The translations under genes were made by a program, and so were the position numbers. From positions 8,308,001 through 8,372,000 of the forward strand of contig OX467082.1 of NCBI GenBank assembly GCA_950106755.1: DNA of 64,000 nucleotides. The letters run 5' to 3'. Under the pieces are notes generated by a model that did not search any database, was not told the origin of the DNA, and worked only from the letters and a program-made list of their open reading frames with translations. This document shows positions 42,594 to 54,159 of the stretch, one piece after another; position 1 is the first letter of the stretch, and each line of letters opens with the position of its first letter. This DNA comes from Climacium dendroides (lineage: Eukaryota > Streptophyta > Bryopsida > Hypnales > Climaciaceae).

Positions 42594-42794
42594 ATGATTA
42601 CCAGGCTTGGCAAGCTCCATAGACGACACAATCCGTTCCAAATCCCCAACAAAAGACACGAGGATATTAAAGAGGGTTTAGAGTCCCAACCCGTTCGTCC
42701 AAAACCAGTGCAATCATCAACAAGAGTTGAACACAAGGTCACAATCCCAGAGGGTACCCTAAAACCTAAACCACACACCGCAGAAGCTGATTGA
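42594..42794 (+). CDS. Small basic hypothetical protein, 66 aa
   Basis: ATG at 42594 opens a frame MITRLGKLHRRHNPFQIPNK... to a TGA at 42794. It is lysine-, arginine- and proline-rich with no recognised domain. The frame is open upstream to about 42543. A TATA box lies 150 bp upstream. It converges with RPL7, whose stop is 68 bp away on the other strand. Codon composition resembles coding sequence, but it may be a non-coding transcript. Confidence 0.35.
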   Translation: MITRLGKLHRRHNPFQIPNKRHEDIKEGLESQPVRPKPVQSSTRVEHKVTIPEGTLKPKPHTAEAD

Positions 42795-42861
42795 AAACTC
42801 ATGATATGCTGCAATGTTTTATAGATAACAATAACTTCCAAGTACAAGGATCAACACTACT

Positions 42862-44609
42862 CTAGTTCATCTGGCGGATGAGGGTATTGAACATGTCCTC
42901 TCTATTGCCAGTGTCACCATGTTCAACGAATTGGTTTAGCTTTTTGGTTAGGCCACCAAGAGGAGCGCTCAGCATGAAAGGCCACAAGAAGTGGTTGGCC
43001 TCCTTGAAATGTGGGCCGACAGCGTAAATCTCGTGGACAAGATCCTCAATGCAGATGATGCCGAACTTGCCAAGGGCCTGCTCGATGACGCTGTTGTCCG
43101 TCAACGGAGTCCGGTCCTTGCCCTGCTTGCCGTAACCACGCTTGTAGATCAATTCCCGAACACTCTTCAGGTCGGGATACCTGTGAACGAGATGACGCTC
43201 AGTGATGGTCCCTTAGGAACAGACAACCGTAATGACCAAATTCATTCTAATATTAGGAGTCAATCGAAGAGGTCAACATACATACCCGTAAGTGACATAA
43301 GGCTCAACTTTGCGCAACATGTTCATGGTAGCTTGATTCGCTTTCATGAACACTCCATTGAAAATTTGCTTCAGTCTCAACAGTCGCATGACCTTCCTAG
43401 TCTTGGGGTGCATGTCATTGACACTGAATCAACAAAAACCACGAATGAGAAAAAACAACAATTCGTGATACAAATCAGTCCAAGACAACGATATGGGTTG
43501 GGAGACTAACCCCCAAAATTCAAGAAGGAACATTCGAATCTCTACTTACAAGCTGAAGGTTACAGGAAAACATAATCTTCCGTTTCAATCCGTTTTCAAA
43601 TTTCTTTTTAGTAGCCTTCGAATGTGCTTTTTTCGAGATTCTGTTTTGAAGACTGTGATCTTAAGCTATAAGTACACATAAGAAGATTTGAAACCGAGGA
43701 AAAATGTTCAAATTCTTCCTAAGCTATATATTGGAGAATTAAGAAAATCTGATTTCCCGGATTCAAAAGGCGAAAAATACGACCCTAACTAAAATTGCCA
43801 AGGTTTTTTCCAGCGTAAAACTTACCCGCGAATGCGAATGACAAACATGAGCTTCGCCTCAGGTTCGACATGGAAACCGCCCTTCAGCTTGGCTTCCTTC
43901 TTCAATCTGATCAAATCGGCCTCCTGCTCAACACGCACACCCAGTAAGCCCCTGCTTCCAAAACCCTAAAGCTCGAAACCCCTAAGCTCTGCCCGTATTC
44001 ATGAATTAACCACACTGCATTCAGAAATTCACGAAGCTTCACCAAAACCTAGAAATTTAAACCCCTACACTACACCTTATTTTGAAATCGCATAAAATAT
44101 CCAAACTCCAACATGCTCAAAAATTTACTAAACCTCACCCCAAACCCTATAAATCCCCAAACCAACATTACACAGTATATGGCAACAGCACAAAAATCTC
44201 GAACCTTCTAAATTCCAATACACTCAAAAATTCACGAAACCGCACCAAAATCCTAAAACCCAAAACCCTTACACTACCCCGTACTTGGAAACCGCACAAA
44301 AGAACTCGAAACTCTTAAATCACACCAAATTAAGAAATTCACAAAACCCTACCAAAACCCTAAAACTCCTGAACTGCAATGTTTTGGGAGATTCACATAC
44401 CGCACCTGACCACGGTACTCGCGGATGTACTGCTCCGCGCGCTTGAAGATGAGCGTACGACCCTTGGAGCTCTTCTTCTTCGCAGACTCCAGCTGCTCCT
44501 TGCGGTTGATTGCCCACTGCTCGTCACGCTTTCGCTTCTTGAGCAGCGTCTCCGGCACCACCTTCATGGCCGGCGCAGCATCTGCAGCAGGAGAATTCTC
44601 GACCTCCAT
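42862..44609 (-). CDS. RPL7: 60S ribosomal protein L7 (uL30)
   Basis: Coding exons in transcript order are 44609-44406, 43923-43826, 43423-43286 and 43180-42862, giving 253 codons (252 aa), close to the usual plant length of about 245. The N-terminus is the basic eukaryote-specific extension ([20 protein letters not shown]). The uL30 core follows: [80 protein letters not shown] and [14 protein letters not shown]. It ends with [18 protein letters not shown]. The first donor is the uncommon CAG/GTGCGG; I chose it because it gives a gap-free match to plant L7. The protein is part of the large cytosolic ribosomal subunit, next to 5S rRNA. No damage is seen. Confidence 0.95.
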
Positions 44610-44769
44610 ACTGAAATGTTGGGAAGGAGAGGGAAGAGCTTCTGCTGCACTGCTTGAAGAAGAGCAGCAAAAGGAAAGCTCACTTGGTTGGCTATGGGTT
44701 GAATTCCAAACCCTAATCCGCGACCACCAAATCCGCGACCCGTATTTAGCTTTATAACTCTTCAATTGG

Positions 44770-47700
44770 GGTTTAACCTTTAAATCTCAACAAGGATGTT
44801 TGGCGTCCGATGGATGATAAAGAATTCTTCTAGTAGGACAGAAATGCATTTATTCATCCTTGAAATTCTACTATGAAGGGAAGATTTTCTATAGTAGTTT
44901 GACTTCCAATGAGTGCTTTTGCAATTTTGTAAGCAAATGATTCACATAGTAACCAAAGGAATGATTTTCACAATTACCAATGCATCCTTTACGGGTTAAT
45001 AGATGAATTGTGATACATTGTTATTTTCATACTACCATGATTATTAATTTATTTTGTACTGAAAAGTATATGGTCAATGCTTTTGTGATTGAATACTACC
45101 AAATTTGTAATATACTATATAGTTGCAAAGGGCTTTCAAGCCTTTCAAGGGTTAACTCTTAGTATTTAGCAAAATATTAGGTTAACCTACAAAACAACCT
45201 ACAAAACAAAAGCCTACAAAATATTTTAAGCTAAAACAAAACATTTAAGTATGATGTGCCAATTTCTCACTCTCTATAATGACTCTTATAAGTATTCAAG
45301 ACACTTTAGAAATTGATACAACTAATTGATAAATTTAAAAAAATTCAACCAAATTAGTGTACCTTGTGCCATTGCTACATCCAAAATTTTAAAAATATAT
45401 ATTTTAAAAATTTTAAAAATTTATAAAACTTTAAAATTTAATATCTCCTATACACCAAGGAGGCCAAGGGCTTTGATTTGTGGTGTTTAGACTTGCAATG
45501 TGAAAGTTATGGGTTTATCAAGTTAAAAGATAATTTAATTCAATATATTAATTCATAAAAACTTTGAAATTGAATAACTTTCATTTCATAGGTCCAAATG
45601 CCATGAAACAAAATTTGTGCACTTTTCCTTGTACAAAGCTTTCCAACAATATTAAGAATATGGCAAAGGGATTTATACGGTTTTAGATCTCAATATATAA
45701 AACAAATAAAATAAATAAAACAAAATAAAACAAACAACCTAATTTAAGGTGTATAGATTTGGACATGTTGAAGTACAAGTAACAAAAATATATAAAATGA
45801 ATTTTAAAAACTTTTAAAAACTTTAAATTTTTTATAATTTATAAAAAAATTCAATAGAAGTAAGAAAAATTAAAGATTCTATAGTAAGTGGAATGAGAAT
45901 TTTTTGGAAATAAATGAGAATTTTATAAATTTTAAATTCTTATTTGATGAAATATTATTGACTAAAATATAATTCTATGTATTTATAATCATTATAATTC
46001 ATTCCAAGAATCTCCAAATAAATCATGAAAAATAATATTGGAGATTTTTAGAAAAAATTAGAAATATAAATATTTGGAGTCATATTTTATTTAGTGATAT
46101 TTTACTTATTAAAATTGTTAAGTTCACGAAATTCTTACTTAAAAATTTCAAAAAGAATTTTTAATCCACTTACTAAAGAATCTTGAAAAAAATTTACTTC
46201 TATTGAAGTGTTATTTTTACTAATAAATATTAATTAATTGTCAAAAAACTATTTGAAAATTTAAAATCTAAAGATTTATTTTATATATTTGTATTATTTA
46301 TACCACCACATGTCCAAATTTTGTTTTAAATCTCTAATTCTTCAATTACATCTAGCAATTTTTATAAATGTAGAAAACATTTTGAAAGCAATTGTATCTC
46401 TACATCATTGAATTAAGTCAGAGCCGACAAATTAAGAAAAATTTTAGGCCTCAAAGAAGCCACGAGTTCTACACCCCACCCCCCCGCAGTGCAATTATAG
46501 AATTTTTTTTAATACGATGTATTCCTATTGGTGCCACATCAAATGCTATGTTAGATTGGCTATTTTTAAAAATTTCTCCAAAAGATATTGATTAATTTTT
46601 TTTCTGTATTTGCACTGTTTGTCTATTCAAGTGCCAAAAATCAAAAGTTGGTGGCCCTTTGCAGGATAACCAGGATTTAGATATTTTTTAGTATCTACTA
46701 TGTATATTATAGATTATGAATGTTTTCAAGAGCATACTACTAGAGCTATAGGAAACAAATGAAGTACATTCAAATTAATATGTTAACCTTGAAGCACTAT
46801 AATGTCCAATTACTGAACAATTAATAGATTGAATTGGAAGTTTTATACTTATTATTGCTTAGATGAAAGTCATCCTAATTTGTGTAGATATATATTTTAT
46901 GAAGTTGTAATCCTATCTAATGGTTGGATTTTGTATTACCAAAGTACATATTTTTTTTAAATTACAAATGTGGAAGTATGTCAAGTGGTTGACCAAGTCA
47001 AAATTGCATTGACTCTAATAAAAATATTAGATTTGCAAAAACGAGGTCGTAGATTTAAGAACACAAAAATTTCAAAAAATCACCATGCAAAGAGAACCTC
47101 ATTTCAAATCTATTCCAACAAATAGAACTCAAAAAATGATAATATCTTGCTTGTAATTAAATTTTGAAGAAATTTTGAAATTTCCCTTTCAAAATTTATA
47201 AAAAATATAGATAATAGCATTGGTGAATCTAGCTATATGAATGGAATCTAAAACTCAAAATCTATAACTTTTATTCGTATATGAATTCCAAAATTTTCTT
47301 CCAAATAGTATATTATGATCAATATGATGATTTTTTCAAATCTTTAATTCTGAAGAAGATTCTAGATGTTTAGGGGTTAAAAGAACAATTTTTATCTATC
47401 CATATGGTTAAATCAATTGCAACACAAATCAATACTTTTCAATGAAAAATAGGAACCAAAAGTTGAAAATTCCTTCCAAAATTGATCATAGATTGAATAT
47501 TTGTAATTTTTATAATATGGAATATTATTTTTCTTTAAGCTCAAATTATTAAGTTCTAATCATTAAATATTTTTATTTATTTATTCAAGTTGATTTTGAA
47601 AGATCATTATATAAATTGAAAGAACATTATATAAATTTGGGATCTAACATACATATGCCTTTTGAGTTGTAGAAAATTTACAACAGAAGTCAAACCACTC

Positions 47701-48005
47701 CTTCCTTTCCATTTAAAAATTATTTATTAGTTTCATCATTGTAATGACAAAATTTAACTCCCCTCATTGAGATTATGACAAAGAATTCAAACCTAGGGGT
47801 TGATGGATTGCAATATAAATATATTCATTAGCATTTGAAAAATTCAACATGTATTAAAGTAATGACACTTATAAATCAAAATTGTAATTCTGAAATGACA
47901 TGTCCAATATGAATTTGATGGATGACTTCTACAAGCCCTAAAGGATGAAAAATGATAGTTTTTCATCCAATTCTTTTTGGAGATGTTGCTAAACACATTT
48001 GTGGT
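44770..48005. other. AT-rich gene-free stretch
   Basis: No coding frame is supported. 44800-45060 is a diverged copy of a dispersed repeat that recurs at 61250-61490 (shared words TAGTTTGACTTCCAATG, GCAAATGATTCACA and ATGATTTTCACAAT). The segment 46420-46680 is slightly less AT-rich and may be an old element fragment. Confidence 0.5.
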
Positions 48006-48010
48006 GACTA

Positions 48011-48282
48011 CACTAAAATTCGTAAATAGTGTTGGCTACACTAATTGTCAACAATAACACTAATTGTGATTTGCAAGGTTAGTGTTAGAATATTATTTAC
48101 CCATTCTAACACTATTTTAGCTCTATAGTAAAATTTGGTCATTTCAGCATTTCTACGAGAGTGCATTTAGCGTTAGATGGGAACAAAATATAGAAGTTGG
48201 AATGATAATATAATAAATTAAGGCTATGATCTAGTTCACTACAACACTAATTATCACCCAACACTATTTACCAATTTTAGTG
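48011..48282. mobile_element. MITE copy 1, 272 bp
   Basis: 25-bp terminal inverted repeats CACTAAAATTCGTAAATAGT...ACTATTTACCAATTTTAGTG (one mismatch) are flanked by TA on both sides (48009-48010, 48283-48284). The length equals that of the copy at 50240-50511. It is non-coding; its autonomous partner is unknown. Confidence 0.85.
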
Positions 48283-48524
48283 TAGTGTTGGAAGCTCCTT
48301 CATTGCAATATCCTTGACTTTTTACCTTGAGAAGATCAATTTGTACCACCAATCACTTGAAGTGTATTTTGCCAACGTTTACCACTCTTTAAGTTCCAAG
48401 GCTTAAGTTCCTTGGAACGTAACTCCTTAAGTTCCAAGGTTTCTTTTTTATAAAGAAACCACTCAACTACCATTTCTATAGCGAAGTGCAAAAAGTTAAA
48501 TTTTTTTTTTACATGTCTAATTGT

Positions 48525-48564
48525 AGTGTTGGCTACACTAATTGTCAACAATAACACTAATTGT
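48525..48564. repeat. Orphan 40-bp fragment of the MITE
   Basis: The words AGTGTTGGCTACACTAATTG and TCAACAATAACACTAATTGT match the left subterminal part of the MITE exactly, without its terminal repeats. Confidence 0.8.
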
Positions 48565-49825
48565 AGAAGAATGTGTGGCAGAAATTTTACAAACTTTGAC
48601 ATTGTAGATTGTAAGAAATTTGTGTTAAAAGTAAAGGAAACAAATTTTTTTGCGCCTTTCTCAACTACATTATTTGGCTTTGAATCTTCATAACTTATAA
48701 TTTTTTTCTTTATTGATTTGGAATTTTTAATTTTGTATGATAAAGAATTGAGTTGAGAGTCTTCGAAAAAAATTCAAAAAATACACACTGAGTTTTCACT
48801 CATTAAAAAAATGTTAAGTAGAAATAGGTTCAAGATTAAGGAAAAATTTAAATTGTTAGTAGCTTTAAGATGGAATTGAAATATAATAATCTCAATGGTC
48901 AGATTGTTCTAGCAAGAGATCTTAACCTTGTGAACCTTTTATTTTAGATTGTAAAAATTGAGGTCAAAAATGAATGTTACAAGTTATTTTTTCAAGAAGA
49001 TGCTCTAATTGCCTAAAAAACAAAATTGCCCATAACTTTCACATAACAAATCCAAATGGAATAGATCAAAGATTGACATGTACATAAAAATTTAATCTAT
49101 ATAAAAGAAAATCTAAAAAATTTTACTTGAAGTTTTTTTGAAGTTTTTTTCTACCTATCAAACTAAAAAAGGGTTGTATGTTCTATAATTTTGGCTCTCG
49201 AGATCTGATTGAAATAAAATTATATTTTTGGAAATCTAATGTCTTTACTTTTATTTTAAAAAATATTCAATAAATCATGACAAATGTTGAAACCATAGGA
49301 GCCTGCCCAAAATGCATTTTGTTCCTCGAGGGGACAATGGAACTTTAGGCGTTAAGTTTTTTTTTTAATTCTAGCAATTAGAATGATCTTTGTTGAATTT
49401 GAGTTCACTAAATGAAATGAATTCTAGAAACTAAGTATGGTTGGCCTACCAATTTGAAATTTGAAGAATTCCTAAAATCAAATATTTAATTCCTATTGAA
49501 CTTTGGACTTGTAACCATAGTCTACTCATTTTTGGAATGGAACTTTGATTTACACCCCTTGATGTTCTACACTATAACATGTACTTGCAATGTAAAATTT
49601 AGTTATTTGAAATGGACTTTGTATTTGATACAAATTTTCTTCACTCTTGTTAATGAATTCAAGATAATTTCATTTACCTAAAAAACTTGAAAATTCTATG
49701 ACTTAAAACTTGGTTTTATTTCTTAAAATTTAATGCATGGGGTCAAAGGCCTATTCTTTGGGGGTTAAAAGAATTGGTCATTAGCTCACATCATTTTGGT
49801 TCATCATTATGACAAATATAGTCTT

Positions 49826-50130
49826 CAAGAATACCACATCTTATTCAACCCATTAGCCCTTTGACATCCCAAATCTGGACAACCTATAGAGAGGTTCTAA
49901 GGGCTTCTTTGACCACAAAACTTCTCATTCAGTTCATCCAAACCAATACTTTACTTTTTACAAGGCAATTGATTTGAAGGAAGATAAGTCTTCAAGAACA
50001 CTATGTCTTATTTAACCCATTAGCACTTTGACATCCCAAATGTGAACAATTCCAATAGAGAGGTTTCAAGGGCTTCTCTGACCACAAAAGTCCTCATTCA
50101 TCCAAACCCATACTTGGCTTTTTAAAAACC
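49826..50130. repeat. Diverged tandem duplication of about 158 bp
   Basis: Two units, 49826-49970 and 49985-50130, share AGTCTTCAAGAA, CATTAGCxCTTTGACATCCC, ATAGAGAGGTT and GGGCTTCTxTGACCACAAAA in the same order. Many substitutions show it is old. Confidence 0.75.
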
Positions 50131-50239
50131 ACACTTTCTTATATGATGAATTCATTGAAATTAAGGTAAACAATATTTATATATATAAAGATGTATTAGG
50201 TGAAAATATGCAAAAATTCAAGAATGGTCTCAACCACTA

Positions 50240-50511
50240 CACTAAAATTGGTAAATAGTGTTGGCTACACTAATTGTCAATAATAACACTAATTGTGATT
50301 TGCAAGGTTAGTGTTAGAACATTATTTACCCATTCTAACACTATTTTAGCTGTATAGTAAAATTTGATCATTTCAACATTTCTACGAGAGTGCATTTAGT
50401 GTTAGATGGAAACAAAATATAGAAGTTGGAATGGTAATATAATAAGTTAAGGGTATGATCCAATTCACTACAACACTAATTATCACCCAACACTATTTAC
50501 CAATTTTAGTG
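50240..50511. mobile_element. MITE copy 2, 272 bp
   Basis: The 25-bp terminal inverted repeats match exactly (CACTAAAATTGGTAAATAGT... and its complement). TA flanks lie at 50238-50239 and 50512-50513. It differs from copy 1 at scattered bases and has the same orientation and length. Confidence 0.88.
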
Positions 50512-50971
50512 TAACGGGTTAACATGGACTTGATTAATTCACAATTATTTCACAATGAAGATCCCAATCTCACAAGAATGCAAATTCTACAACAAAATTC
50601 ATCCACGCACAGAAAAACGAACAACAAGAGACACACACTTATGAAAAAGATGATATGATTATATAAAACGGACTCCGGAGCAGGAATCTCCGGAAGTACA
50701 CACACAGGCGAGCTTCAGAACTCGTGAACACAGTTCGTGCTTGCTACAAATATGTAAGAAGCACTACAGTAGATAATGCAGACTTATCCAAGCCTGCCAA
50801 GACAATTCTCCGACGTAGAGAATTGATACTTATTAGCTGGATGTTGTGCAACAAAGTATTTATAGCTTGCTCCACTTCTTCTTTCGTTTGTGGCACAATT
50901 AACGTGAACAATCAGTCGACACCCAAGAGAACCTGGCCACCGTATCAAGACTCGGTGAAGTCAAATGGCTC

Positions 50972-51196
50972 TCAAGCCTCATCAGCGTCATCGATGAAGT
51001 CGTAACGGGGCAAGGAGGGTGCTGGAATCGCTTGTTCGATGGGGACGAAGCTTATCGCAGGGTAGTCGATGAGATCAGACCAGTGTGGGGATGCTGGAGG
51101 AGCTTGTTGTTGGAGGGGGTCCGCCACCGGAGGCTCCAGCTGGCTGCTTGGTGGGTCCTGCAGCGGCAGCACAACTGGACCGGAGGCCTGGGAGAA
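50972..51196 (-). CDS. Possible terminal exon, proline/glutamine-rich
   Basis: On the minus strand an acceptor (TTTCTCCCAG) ends at 51197 and opens a frame to a stop at 50972. The peptide is proline- and glutamine-rich and then acidic (PVADPLQQQAPPASPHW, LPRYDFIDDADEA), a composition common in transcription-factor C-termini. It lies on the same strand as, and downstream of, the Myb/SANT exons and could be their last exon, but no phase-compatible chain was proven. Confidence 0.35.
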   Translation of the reverse strand, partial: FSQASGPVVLPLQDPPSSQLEPPVADPLQQQAPPASPHWSDLIDYPAISFVPIEQAIPAPSLPRYDFIDDADEA

Positions 51197-51230
51197 ACGT
51201 CACTCAGCTATTAACTCCACGTGCTATAAC

Positions 51231-51293
51231 GACTCAGTCAGGGGGTCTGACTCAAAGACAAAAGTCCTGACTCGTGATGACTCAAATGACTCA
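51231..51293. promoter_or_regulatory. Cluster of TGACTCA-type sites
   Basis: TGACTCA occurs at 51248, 51278 and 51287, TGACTCG at 51268, and GACTCA at 51231. This is the GCN4/bZIP-type binding word. Five copies in 63 bp is far above chance for this sequence. Confidence 0.5.
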
Positions 51294-52918
51294 TAATACC
51301 CGCTGAATTATTGCGGACAATTTTTTTGAAAAAAAAAAAAAAGTCAGAGAAACTCCGGAATCCCAGATCAGCGGAAACACAGCTGGAGGCGGTGAGATAG
51401 CCATCCTCTGAAGAAGTGATACTCTTCACTCTGATGCTTCCTCCATGTCCCTCCACTTGCAGGCGCCTCCACGGAAGAGAGTGGTCAGCATACGAGGAAC
51501 TCCCGAACGAAATCGAAAGAATTCCCATGAAGTGCTGTGCTCCATCTTTCAAATTGCCCAGGGCGAAAAGCTTCTTCAGGTCTACCATTCTGCTCTACAT
51601 ACTATATTCTGCTCTGTAGACTATAGTAGCTCTACCACTACTAACCCCACCTCCTCGCTTGTAAGTCACAGAGCAACAAAGCCTGATGTCCAGATGTCAG
51701 GGAGCTCGCTGCCGCCTTTGATTCCTGATACTCTTCCAATGTCCGCCTTATGGGAGTCAATCTCACTACTGGGTATGATACAGATTACAGACGCAAACGG
51801 TGGCTCCTTCCTTGGCATGGAGTAGACACGAATTCTTTCTGCTGGATGCCGACTCCGGGTTCTAGCCTCCACTGCGAAAAACAATCACCCTCCCTCTTCC
51901 CCATCCCGAAAGAAAAGAAAAGAAAGAAAGAAAGAAAGAAAGCACTCGAAAATAAAAATGAAGAGAAAAAAAAGAGAACGAAGAAGAGAAGGGAAGGGAA
52001 GGAATGAGAAGCAGAGAAGGAATGAGAAGTGCTCAGAGAAGAAAACAGATTCAAGAAGAGGGTGGAAGAAAATAAAACGAACACAAGAGAAGAAGAAAAA
52101 TCAGGAAACAATAAAAAATCAATAAAGGAACAGTGGACAACCCTCAGTAAAGACAAAAGGAAATGGAAAAAAGGCAAGATCATCAATATTACTAAACGTC
52201 AAAAATCAATATATACAGTATCTTAAACTCGAAGCCATGATGCCACGACGGTTCACTTAGAACATGGAGCTGAAACTCAAAAAGTGCAAGACCGGAACTG
52301 TCAAGGCGCTCTCCCTCACAAAAGTCGACCAAAAACACTTCATTCCCAACAACACAAACTTCATGGCAATGACCTGCTGAGGACTGAAAACAGAAGCTCA
52401 TTCTATCGTAACTCCACGCACTACTAGCATGCTTGTATTCGAGCTTCACAAACCCACGTCAGGACACCACACTCATGCATGGAAAATACGAAACTCAGCA
52501 ATAACTTCAACACACGAGCATTGCGTGAGGAACATACCACCAATGCTGGCTCGCCCTGGGCGGGTGGCAGGAGACCTGCTGCAAGTCAAATTTCAGCAAT
52601 ATAAGATGATAGCATCCAAAAAACAGAGGGACAAATGTCGAAGAACAAGGTAAAGTAGAGGCTCCATTAACCATACATCCCATTGGAGGTTCCCTTGGTC
52701 ATACACATAAACTAGGATTTCTGCTACGTGTGAAAACACAAAATCTATTGACATTGAGGTTGGGGCACTTGAGTTTTAGCTCAATCAAAGATAGTTGAGG
52801 CGCAAGTTTTTAGATTGTTGTACGCAAAAGCTGAAACTTCACTTGTACGGTGAAAGGTTAATTAGCAATGCATCCAACACATGAGATGAACAGAGGCAAA
52901 ACAAGCCAGTTGCTTTAC

Positions 52919-54150
52919 CCGAAGTTGAGGAGTTTTTCGCGAAAGCACTGTTCTTTGATGAGCTTCCAGCTCCGCTCGTTCTCCGTTTCTTCTGTGTTTG
53001 CGGTGGGCAGTACTTGCCAATATCATTGTACCACTTTTCCGTCAACCGAGGTGACACCTTCATTTCCGAAAAGTCCTTGTCATTCAGCTCCTTGAACTCC
53101 TTCCCCTGCCCTTCACAGTAGTTCTTAATTTTGGTGAATGACCTATTGAGCGAGTCCATCCTCTCTCGACACTCATCCCCCGTCCTGCCTGGCACCGCCT
53201 TGGCTATGGCATCCCACGGTCTGCCCCGCCCATTTCGAGTCCACGCTTTCTTCGTGGTCGACACTGCTTTCAACAGTTCCTTTGTGTCTTTTTCAGCCCA
53301 ATCCTTTCCACGCTTCCTGTGCTTCTTCTGGGTCACAACTGTTCCTTCTCCTGCAATGTCATTGACATTTCCTGAGTTTCGACACAAAGACGGCGAAATC
53401 TCGAAGGGCAACTCACAACCAATGTTTACTTCAGCAGCTTCACTTTGAGCTCCGTCTCCTGGCTTGCTCATGTCGTCGCCTACAAGGCTGGTAGCCAGAG
53501 CAGGGGGCGACGTCTCCATCCCTACCACTGAAAATAACATGGCACAACAGAGCACAAGGACAAGTGAGCTCCACGGACAGGATCAGATTAAGTTAGCAAT
53601 TGATGCAAGATACATGAGCATGGAACTGATGCACATCGAGTTCAGGTGCCAATAGAAGGTTGTATATACACATTCCGTACTGCAAAAGTTGTCCATGGGC
53701 CTTACCTTGTGCTGTAATTTCCATGGCCCCAGAGGCTGGTGAGTCAAAAACAGAATTCTCGAAAACACCATTTCCTAACACGACGTCCTGCATCTCTCGC
53801 GCTCGCGCTGCCAGAACGCTCTCATCCAGATCCTTCGGGTATGGCAGACGGCTCTCCAGAACCATGGGGTCATCCATCTCAGTCATCATTGCCCCAGAGG
53901 CTGGTGAGTCGACAACAAAATTCTCGAAAACACCATTTTCTAACACGACGTCCTGCATCTCTCGCGCTCGCGCTGCCAGAACGCTCTCATCCAGATCCTT
54001 CGGGTATGGCAGACGGCTCTCATAAACCATAACGTCATCCATCTCAGTCATCATTTTGGAGGGAGTTCTTACTTTCACACAATGCCAAGTTGCTTGGAGT
54101 GAGGCTTCTTCACACAGAAGGACGTCTTGGGCCTTGGCACTGGATAAAAC
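52919..54150 (-). CDS. Myb/SANT (trihelix-like) DNA-binding protein, partial gene
   Basis: Two exons are supported: 54150-53706 (acceptor TATTTTAG, donor CAAG/GTAAGG) and 53527-52919 (acceptor TTTTCAG, donor CGG/GTAAAG); phases agree. The first exon encodes two 55-residue repeats (MMTEMDDxMVxESRLPYPKD...). The second has a basic segment (KKHRKRGKDW) and a Myb/SANT-like domain with WAEKDTKELLKAV, GRGRPWDAIAKAVPGRTGDE and CRERMDSL, followed by FSEMKVSPRLTEKWYNDIGK and a serine-rich basic tail. It is likely a nuclear DNA- or chromatin-binding protein. The first exon begins at an acceptor, so the true start is further upstream (above 54150). The 3' end may be a short exon near 52402-52384 or the exon at 51196. 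Confidence 0.65.
53720..54050 (-). repeat. 165-bp in-frame tandem repeat in the Myb/SANT gene
   Basis: Two near-identical 165-bp units each encode 55 residues with ESRLPYPKDLDESVLAARAR and REMQDVVL. The first ends FENFVVDSPASGA and the second FENSVFDSPASGA. The low divergence points to a recent duplication inside the exon. Confidence 0.9.
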
Positions 54151-54159
54151 CTAAAATAC

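Noticed and set aside
51785..52186. Phenylalanine- and serine-rich minus-strand ORF
   Set aside because: It is produced by a GA-rich simple-sequence tract (51900-52150), not a gene.
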